Source: Theocolax elegans
Taxonomy: Eukaryota; Arthropoda; Insecta; Hymenoptera; Cerocephalidae
Assembly: GCA_026168455.1 (NCBI GenBank)
Contig: CM047430.1
Span: 5,293,448-5,357,447, forward strand
Direction: 5' to 3'
DNA length: 64,000 nucleotides
The notes below the pieces were generated by a model. The model was not told the DNA's origin, made no database searches, and worked only from the letters and a program-made list of their open reading frames with translations. Made by a program: the position numbers and the translations under genes. Below, piece after piece: positions 57,227 to 64,000 of the stretch. How positions within the stretch are numbered: position 1 is the stretch's first letter; every line of letters begins with the position of its first letter.

Positions 57227-57622
57227 AATTGATTAATTATTATACATATGATAATAAATCTATATGAGTACAATTTAATAAATAATAATTGAATGTAGTT
57301 AAATAGTAAAATATTTTTTAGTTTAATTTAATATTATCTATTAGATAATGATTTTTCAGCGAGCGAGCATGAGCGAGTGAGGATTTTAGCTAGTTAATAA
57401 TTAATTGATTAATTGCGCTTTATAAGTCTCGTTCTCTGTGAATATTTAGCTCGCGATATTCCTCCTGTCTTTGTACATAACAGCTGTTTTATCGACTTGT
57501 AGCTTCGTGCGTACAGCCCGGCAACGGCTAGATATTTCAATTATTAATTACGAAATCCAGTAAATAGATCCAGGCGTACATGGAGACGTTAGAGACGCGT
57601 ACAGTCATCTCAGGCGGAACAG
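57227..57622. other. AT-rich spacer with a Helitron-like 3' terminus at 57358-57393 (+)
   Basis: GCGAGCGAGCATGAGCGAGTG is followed by AGGATTTTAG and CTAG, then TTAATAATT. It resembles the ends at 34963-34990 and 556-593 but lacks a clear hairpin. No gene is seen up to 57622. Confidence 0.35.
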
Positions 57623-57727
57623 ATGGAGGACATTTCATTGAAGACCATGGCTGCTCAGAATCCGGAGATTCCGGACCCGCATTCAGATCCAGATCTAATA
57701 GAGGTGCTACAGAAGACTCTCGCTCTG
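57623..57727 (+). CDS. short acidic open frame, unknown
   Basis: An ATG at 57623, with a second ATG in perfect context (GACCATGG) at 57647, opens 34 codons (AAQNPEIPDPHSDPDL part). A TGA at 57725 ends it. In the same frame after the TGA, 27 further acidic and polar codons stay open to about 57810 (EEDEWSAKTPTQG). The residue composition looks protein-like, but I do not recognise a family. It could be a remnant of a gag or ORF1. Confidence 0.25.
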
Positions 57728-57811
57728 GAAGTAGAAGATACGAAGGAGTGAGAGGAAGATGAGTGGTCAGCCAAGACACCGACACAAGGATTGAGTAACT
57801 GTGATATCCGA

Positions 57812-58757
57812 AACTAATGTTAAGTTTCAGCTTAAAATTGCAAACGAGTTGTAATCGCAAATGCACACGGCAAGTTAATCTTGATAAACAGTGCACAAGC
57901 TTCCAGCACGAATGAAACCCGAGTCCAACACGTCAACTTGCAGGACAATTATACGTGCTACACGCCGGACACAACGGGCACCTCAAGCAGATGCTGCAGG
58001 ACCTTTTGAGAGGGGTGGCACACGGAGATGAGAGAGCCTTCATTATCGATCTTTTCTCTCTCTCTCTCTCTCTCCCCCTCTCTGCTGTAAGTAGACTTTA
58101 GTCTTGTTTTTCGAGGCTTCTCTTTTTAGTACTGGTTCCTGCCGTCTTTTTGTTTTCGAGTGTTCTGTTGCAGGTTCTTGCATGCGTCTTTATGCAAGCT
58201 TAGTGTTGAGTGGTTTTTCATTCTTTTCATGACGCTTGCAGTAAGTTTTTAATAATATTCCGCAGTGCCTGCCAATTCTGAAGTCAGTGACACGTGTTAA
58301 TTTGCTACACTTCCTAGTGTGTGAGTACACTGCCTTAAGTCTCTCCGCACAGAAAATTTTGAAAGTGACCATTGGATGGCGCCTAACGTACCATTCAAGA
58401 AGAATGTTAGTATATCGACGGCAATTTCAAATACCAGTCTGCAAGTTAGTTGTTTTAATTGTAAAGAGACCTAACGCACTCGAGCAGGACTTCAATCCTG
58501 CATCAAATGCAACTGATTCTTTCATTTAAGTTGCGATAAAATTAAGACAAAAGCTTCAAAGAAACATTCAAATTTAAAAAATGACTATGTATGTCATTGT
58601 TGCAATAGTAATAACAATAGAAATACAAAAAAAATTAAAATAACAACATACAAGACGTTAAAATTTCTCGTGTAAGCGCGCCTCTCTCACTTTTGCTTTG
58701 TTCAACGCCTGGAAATAAGATACGGAACTGACCATGAGTATTATCTAGGAGCGATGA
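57812..58757. other. unassigned region with (CT)n microsatellite
   Basis: A (CT)n run lies at about 58054-58084. Short frames at 58190-58529 exist on both strands with no recognisable similarity. Nothing else is supported. Confidence 0.5.
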
Positions 58758-58760
58758 TCC

Positions 58761-59931
58761 ATGAGTACGATCTATAATAATTTATCTGTGAGTATTGACG
58801 AGCCTACGGGTGATTTGTCGGTGAATAATAATGATGACGCAACCGTGGCGGTGCAGACTGATGCTGTAAATTTTTTCTCTTATCCGGACGGTTTTTCGTA
58901 TATTTTGTCTACAACATCGTCTAGACTTGAAATAATAACTGAATCTTTGAAATATTTGCTAGTTTCTGAAAATAGTATAAAAAATATAGCAAATATTCTG
59001 GGTGATGTTGTGGACAAAATGCGTACTCAGGACTTGCTACTGAACTCTTGTCTGAAAACAGACACATGAAACAGTGTTTTATTCAGTTTCAGAAATATAT
59101 ATTACATTCGCAAAAAATTTTACAGGATAATATTTTAACAGAAATTAATAATAAGTGCTCCATTATATAAAATAGGCTTGATGATGAACTTGAAATAATA
59201 AATAATAATATTGACACGCTGAACTCAGGTGTTGCTACAGTTGTGAATACCGTATTCGATCTTACAATGCTTGAAACATAGACTCAAACACTTACAAACA
59301 ATAATTCATCTGTACCTCGCGAAAATGTTTGTACCGCATCACCTAGTGATTTTTCTTGTAAGAAGTGTGCGGACGTGCCGAAGGCCAAGAAGTTGGTAGT
59401 CTCGTGGTGTCAATTACTAGCTCTCATTTTGGCGATGTTGTTTGCAACCCGATAACATTTTATCTGCGCGTGTACTTTCACGTGGACGGATCGGGATGTG
59501 TCTCCTCTTTTTTGGTTGAACTGTCCAATAGTGAGTGCTACGCAGAAATTTTCAAAACGAAAAGTAGGCGAACTGGGTTCAGTACTTCAGATCGTGATAC
59601 TTCGCGCTTTCAATGGGTACTCAATGAATACTTAGACAAAAAATATACGAACTTTAGAAATTTGAAACTGTCTGCTAAGAAACTTGGATTTAAGTATGTC
59701 TGGCACAAATTTGGAAATTTTTATGTTAAAGTGCGTGATGGAGCAGATGCTCTCATTTTTAACAACTTAACAGAGCTAGAAAAATTGGCTGCAGGCAATA
59801 TTAAAAATAATATACAACTAAAAATAAAAATAAAGATGATAACAATAATAAAAATAATGATATTGCAGAACGAAATGATCAAGGTAAGTCGAATGAGGAC
59901 AGTGACTCAGACACTGCAGTTGCAGAAATAA
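58761..59931 (+). pseudogene. degenerate LINE ORF1-like gene with FP25K-type C-terminal domain
   Basis: The frame 58761-59069 (102 residues) gives an N-terminal part with a helical end (TSSRLEIITESLKYLLVSEN). Frame changes and stops follow (near 59045, 59167 and 59280). The frame 59365-59931 carries, from about 59600, a stretch with WVLNEYLDKKYTNFRNLKLS, KKLGFKYVWHKFGNFYVKV and ALIFNNLTELEKL. This pattern, a hydrophobic KLGFKYVW-x-FYVK unit after a helix, is known from ORF1 proteins of insect LINEs that carry the baculovirus FP-like C-terminal domain. I infer a LINE ORF1 that bound its RNA; no reverse transcriptase follows. The gene is clearly broken. Confidence 0.5.
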
Positions 59932-60185
59932 GCAATATTCAATCCAATACCATGTTAAAAAGAAAAAAACGTCATTAAATGAATGTTGATACGGGGTCTG
60001 ATAATGTCTTAGCTGACGATAGACAAATAGAAGACTGTAAAAATAATAATAATAGTATTAAGGGAAATTGACTGCGTGGGAATGCCATCGGGAACTTAAG
60101 GGGTTCCAGTGTGGGAGAATTATGGGCTGGCTTTCTCAATGTGGGCTCCCACAAGGCACATTTTGGTCAGATTTGACAATGTTAA
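59932..60185. other. unassigned spacer
   Basis: Contains an (AAT)n patch near 60040. The block CTGCGTGGGAATGCCATCGG (60071) recurs as CTGCATGGGAGTGCCATCGG at 60602, an unclassified diverged repeat. Confidence 0.4.
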
Positions 60186-60325
60186 CCTTTAGACTGCCGG
60201 ACTGGCTCATATATGAGCCACCTGTGACCTTGACAACTACTCTAGAGGTATGAGATGTTTTTATGTATAAATTTTGCACATCAAAAATATCAATTTATAA
60301 GGCAAAAATGCCGGCAGTCTAAAGG
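60186..60325. mobile_element. 140-bp piggyBac-type MITE
   Basis: CCTTTAGACTGCCGG and its exact complement CCGGCAGTCTAAAGG form perfect 15-bp terminal inverted repeats, flanked on both sides by TTAA (60182-60185 and 60326-60329). TTAA duplication and a CCTT tip are typical of piggyBac. It has no coding capacity. A smaller palindrome, GGCTCATATATGAGCC, lies inside. Confidence 0.85.
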
Positions 60326-60329
60326 TTAA

Positions 60330-60780
60330 CTGATTATGACTTCTTTGGTGTGGCGGAATTCAGGTTGGACTTGCGAATTGAGGAAGCCATCATTCAGATT
60401 AAATACTACACAATTGTGAAACAAGATCGTAATTCAATTGGTTTGTGAGAGTTGCTGTAGCTGTGGGTGATTGGGCTGTGCATGCCTCCCTCAAACAGAA
60501 CGCCACTAAAACCAAAGATATATTCTATGTATAGTAATAATAATGATAATATCAAAAACAGTGATAATGATAACAAAAATGAACTTACTGAAGATAAATA
60601 ACTGCATGGGAGTGCCATCGGATGGTCAAGGAATGATATCCGTGCGCCTAACTTAAACTTAACGCCTCTAAGAGTCAAGCTATTTTGGTTCGTTGTTGTA
60701 AATTTTGTTATATGTAATATTACATACTATAACCATAAAAGTCATAACATTGACTTGTTGATTTCACCCTCCATTGTTAA
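60330..60780. other. unassigned spacer
   Basis: Contains a (GATAAT)-like patch near 60535-60580 and the repeat block noted at 60602. No gene is supported. Confidence 0.4.
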
Positions 60781-60853
60781 TTATTAAAAGGAATCGATGT
60801 CGAGGGTCAGTTTTTTAAATAAATAAACACTATTTATTTAAATTTTGTTGTAT

Positions 60854-60888
60854 AACGTTTCGTCTGCGTGGTTTGCAGATCTCTTCAG
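60854..60888 (-). ncRNA. hammerhead ribozyme motif, second Penelope family, left arm
   Basis: On the minus strand, CTGAAGA and GAAACGTT form the core. Stem II is TCTGC/GCAGA, different from TTGGC/GCCAA of the other family but equally paired, with a similar 7-base loop. Confidence 0.7.
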
Positions 60889-61337
60889 GTACTATAAATT
60901 TATTAAGCACAAAATAACAATTTCAATAATTACAAATTAACGGACGAAATATTGAATAAATTAACGGAAGAAAATATTACCATTGATACACTGAAAGGTA
61001 GATGTAATAAGCCCAGAAAGGCGTCGTCGAATAACAAGAGTATGCGAAATCGAGCGAATTTATACAAAACAAAACAAGTGTTTGCGAGTATATGTGTATG
61101 TATGTTTACAATATAAAAGTCAATTTCTTAGAAATACTTGAATATAAATAGTCTCTTTAAATCACATCATAATACTTCTATATTGTCGGTTTAAATATTG
61201 TACGTCTTCTTTTCTATTGATAGTCGAATTATAATAATTAATTTGCCAATAGTGATATTATTTCAACTATAAAAAATGTAAACACGGTTTAGATAAAATA
61301 GAAATTAATACAGAATCAAAAAATGAGGTAAGAGACA

Positions 61338-62725
61338 TTGTTGTTGAAAACATTAAATTTGTTACAAAAAAGTCATTTATGGGTTAAAAAACGTAAATTT
61401 ACAGACAATTTAAAAGCTACAAAAATTTTCTTAAAGGATAATTCAGACATATTTTTTACTAATGCAGAAAAAGGTAACGTAACAGTATGTTTAATCAAAG
61501 CTGAATATTTCCAAAAGATGAATGATTTATTAAATGATACCAATACATATATAATCTTAAAAAAGAATCCGCTCAAAAAACTACAGTTAAAAGTTCATTC
61601 TATGTTAAAAAATCTTAATGATAATAAATATCTCTATAAGGAATTTTATAATAATCAGTTAACTGAAACTAACACTAATTTAGCTAAAGCTTATGGATTA
61701 CCTAAAATACACAAAAATAATGTTCCACTTAGACCAATAATTTCTACCGTAAATTCTCCAACTTATTATTTAGCCAAAATTGTATATAAGGAACTTAAAA
61801 ATATAATTTCAGTTCCAAAATCGCACATTAATAATAGCTTAGAATTAAAAAAGAAACTGTCCAATATTAATATTCCCGACGATTATAGCATGTTATCTTT
61901 AGATGTCAGCCCACTGTTTACAAACATTTCATGTAACGAAGTTCTTAATAGCTTAGACAAACGATTTAAATATATTCACAATAAATGCAAGATACCTTTT
62001 TACGAAATACGTAATATAGTTGAATTTTTATTCAATAATACTTTTTTTACTTTTAACAATATAATATACAAACAAATATTCCTCCAATGGGCTCTCCTAT
62101 ATCACCATTATTTGCTGATTTAGTAATGGATGATTTAGAGACTCATTGCCTTAAAGAATTAAAAGAGAAACACAATTGTTCCCCATTAATTTACTATCGA
62201 TACGTAGATGACATACTTTTATTTATACAAAAAGAACACATAAATACGGTTTTACAAGTTTTTAACAACTACAATAATTATTTAAAATTTACACATGAAA
62301 TGGAAGAAAATAACTGCATTAATTTTTTGGATCTTACATTGATTAAAACTGATAATAACATTATAACCAATTGGTTTAAAAAATCAACGAATTCTAATCG
62401 TATACTAAATTTTGAATCAAATCATACTATTCAACAAAAACGAAACATAATTTATAATTTAGTAGACAGAGCAATTATCTTATCTCATCAACAATTTCAC
62501 AAACAAAATATAATGATTGTTAGAAACTTATTAAAGACGAAAAACTATCCCGATTATTTCACGAATTTGGCAATTAAAAACAGACTACGTAAAATTAAAT
62601 TCACAGGCACAAGCGAAACAAGAAAACAGCTTCCAATTTGCACTATATCATTACCTTATAATCAAGAGTTTTTTAATAAATGTTCAAACATGTTAAAAAA
62701 TTTAACATTAATACAATTCCATTAA
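61338..62725 (+). pseudogene. Penelope-like reverse transcriptase, frameshifted and 5' incomplete
   Basis: The frame 61338-62123 carries AYGLPKIHKNNVPLRPIIS and LSLDVSPLFTNIS. The frame 62087-62725 continues with MGSPISPLFADLVMDDLE, YYRYVDDILLF (catalytic Asp pair) and NFLDLTLI. The break lies near 62080 in an ATTCCTCCAATGG stretch. The N-terminal part is missing because the inverted left arm joins at about 61243, and a TAA interrupts the short upstream remnant. The endonuclease part is separated by the MITE at 62812. Confidence 0.88.
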
Positions 62726-62811
62726 TTAATCACAAATTTAATAATATAATAAAATTAGGCAAAGACTCGACTGAAAAATGGGATATGACAGGGGTAGTAT
62801 ACAAATTTAAG

Positions 62812-63324
62812 GGGATGTCGGAGCTATAGCCTCCATCAAAAGCCGTTCGATCTCACGGCTTTGAATGGCGCTGTAATCAGGTGTCGATTTCTACGATAAA
62901 CGTACTTAAAACATAAATTAAAAATTTTGCAGCTACTTAGAGCTGTTGAAAGATACTTTCTCCCCTAGCTATAAATAAAATTAAGGTAATTGTAATATTA
63001 CTTTTGGCAGCAAATGTTTATTTTTTTAAAGAAATGTGAAATACGTTGCGTGTAGCATTACGGCAGATATAGATTCATTGAATATGAGACGTATTTCACA
63101 TTTCGTTAAACATTAAAACATTTGCTGCCAAGAGTAATATTATAATTACCTTAAGTTTAGTCATAGCTAGGGGGGAAAGTATCTTTCAACAGCTCTATGT
63201 ACCTGTAAAATTTATAATTTATGTTTTAAGTACGTTTATCGTAGAAATCGACACCTGACTACAGCGTCATTCGGAGCCTCGAGATCGAGCGGATATCAAC
63301 AGAGGCTATGTCTCCGACATCCCC
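62812..63324. mobile_element. 513-bp palindromic TTAA MITE inserted in the Penelope element
   Basis: GGGGATGTCGGAG and its complement, ending GACATCCCC, form the tips. TTAA flanks both sides (62808-62811 and 63325-63328). The arms of about 200 bp pair almost throughout (for example TTTGCTGCCAAGAGTAATAT against ATTACTTTTGGCAGCAAA). TTAA duplication points to piggyBac or Kolobok relatives. The insertion is precise: Penelope coding sequence continues in register on both sides of the TTAA. Confidence 0.88.
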
Positions 63325-63555
63325 TTAATTGTAAAAAATGCCCGGCAACTTACATCGGAGAAACTAAACGCTGCCTAAAAACAGAATTAAAGAACACCAG
63401 AAAAATAAAAATCCAGAAAGTGTTGTTACTGCACATATTGTTAAAAATGCGGATCATGAGTTCGATTGGAACAACGTAAAAATATTAGATAGAGAGTCAT
63501 CCTACAAAAAACGAATTATTTCAGAAATGTTACACATTAATTATTATAATTAGAC
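63325..63555 (+). pseudogene. Penelope GIY-YIG endonuclease remnant
   Basis: After the MITE the sequence encodes CPATYIGETKRCLKT, then a frameshift near 63383, then a second frame with DHEFDWNNVKILDRE and IISEMLHIN before a stop at about 63553. These are the same blocks as in the first family (CPASYVGETKR, FDWDGVKIVDRE, LISEMLHIK). The endonuclease nicks target DNA. Confidence 0.8.
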
Positions 63556-63889
63556 TATCAATAGAAAAGAAGACGTACAATATTTAAACCGACAATATAG
63601 AAGTATTATGATGTGATTTAAAGAGACTATTTATATTCGAGTATTTCTAAGAAATTGACTTTTATATTGTAAACATACATACACATATACTCGCAAACAC
63701 TTGTTTTGTTTTGTATAAATTCGCTCGATTTCGCATACTCTTGTTATTCGACGACGCCTTTCTGGGCTTATTACATCTACCTTTCAGTGTATCAATGGTA
63801 ATATTTTCTTCCGTTAATTTATTCAATATTTCGTCCGTTAATTTGTAATTATTGAAATTGTTATTTTGTGCTTAATAAATTTATAGTAC

Positions 63890-63924
63890 CTGAAGAGATC
63901 TGCAAACCACGCAGACGAAACGTT
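63890..63924 (+). ncRNA. hammerhead ribozyme motif, second Penelope family, right arm
   Basis: The mirror copy of the motif at 60854-60888: CTGAAGA (63890-63896), stem II TCTGC/GCAGA and GAAACGTT ending at 63924. Confidence 0.7.
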
Positions 63925-64000
63925 ATACAACAAAATTTAAATAAATAGTGTTTATTTATTTAAAAAACTGACCCTCGACATCGATTCCTTTTAATAATGT

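Larger units (their letters stand above)
60781..63998 (+). mobile_element. second-family Penelope-like element with inverted terminal arms
   Basis: The left arm 60781-61243 is the near-exact reverse complement of the right arm 63536-63998. The plus-strand body between them encodes a Penelope reverse transcriptase and a GIY-YIG remnant. An inverted pLTR at the 5' side is a known Penelope arrangement. The outer tips are ATTATTAAAAGGAATCG and its complement. The family is clearly different from the one at 47674-57226 (different sequence, same organisation). Confidence 0.85.

Overview
The window is repeat-dominated nuclear DNA of an animal, most likely an arthropod and probably an insect. This rests on the mix of mobile elements: a Copia LTR retrotransposon primed by a half initiator tRNA, a BEL/Pao-like LTR, Penelope-like elements with GIY-YIG endonuclease, a Rep/helicase Helitron, piggyBac-type TTAA MITEs, tRNA-derived SINEs and AT-rich satellites. 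I recognise no host protein gene or canonical tRNA or rRNA gene. Nearly every readable protein belongs to a transposon, and most are broken by short frameshifts.

Layout. 1-3000: a complete SINE with a 15-bp target duplication, a small MITE, and a 1.7-kb palindromic (foldback) element carrying a second SINE. 3014-14214: an 11-kb unit bounded by 287-bp terminal inverted repeats, holding a degenerate LTR with a TGGCGCCC primer site and, nested in it, a full-length Copia element (4683-12480) with apparently identical LTRs, perfect 5-bp target duplication and one intact 1861-residue gag-pol frame. 14254-17158: more foldback and MITE elements, each separated by (TA)n tracts. 17181-20175: BEL-like LTR sequence, partly tandem-duplicated. 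20176-25485: microsatellites and a 4.8-kb satellite of about 101-bp monomers.

25570-33415: a decayed Helitron on the minus strand (charged 19-residue repeats, zinc-finger/N-terminal region, HUH-Y2 Rep, PIF1-type helicase); its 5' part is tandem-duplicated and its helicase is interrupted by a 290-bp tandem repeat. 33420-36670: AT-rich noncoding DNA ending in a chain of hairpins whose stems covary while a bulged G is kept; this is the most unusual signal in the window. 36727-46780: a 122-bp repeat with nuclear-receptor-like half-sites, then an 8-kb satellite of about 96-bp monomers interrupted by a solo LTR and its duplicated fragment.

47674-57226: one Penelope family, first on the minus strand, then in tandem on the plus strand, with hammerhead-ribozyme motifs between the plus copies. 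57227-60780: mostly unassigned DNA with a degenerate LINE ORF1-like gene and a 140-bp piggyBac-type MITE. 60781-63998: a second Penelope family with inverted terminal arms, each carrying a hammerhead motif, and a TTAA MITE inserted in its endonuclease region.

The autonomous elements are self-contained (gag-pol, Rep-helicase, RT-endonuclease); the foldbacks, MITEs and SINEs carry no proteins and must be moved by enzymes encoded elsewhere. A recurrent theme is local tandem duplication (units of 0.29, 0.73, 1.6, 1.66, 1.68 and 2.85 kb), with copies differing mainly by homopolymer indels. That could be biological or an assembly effect.
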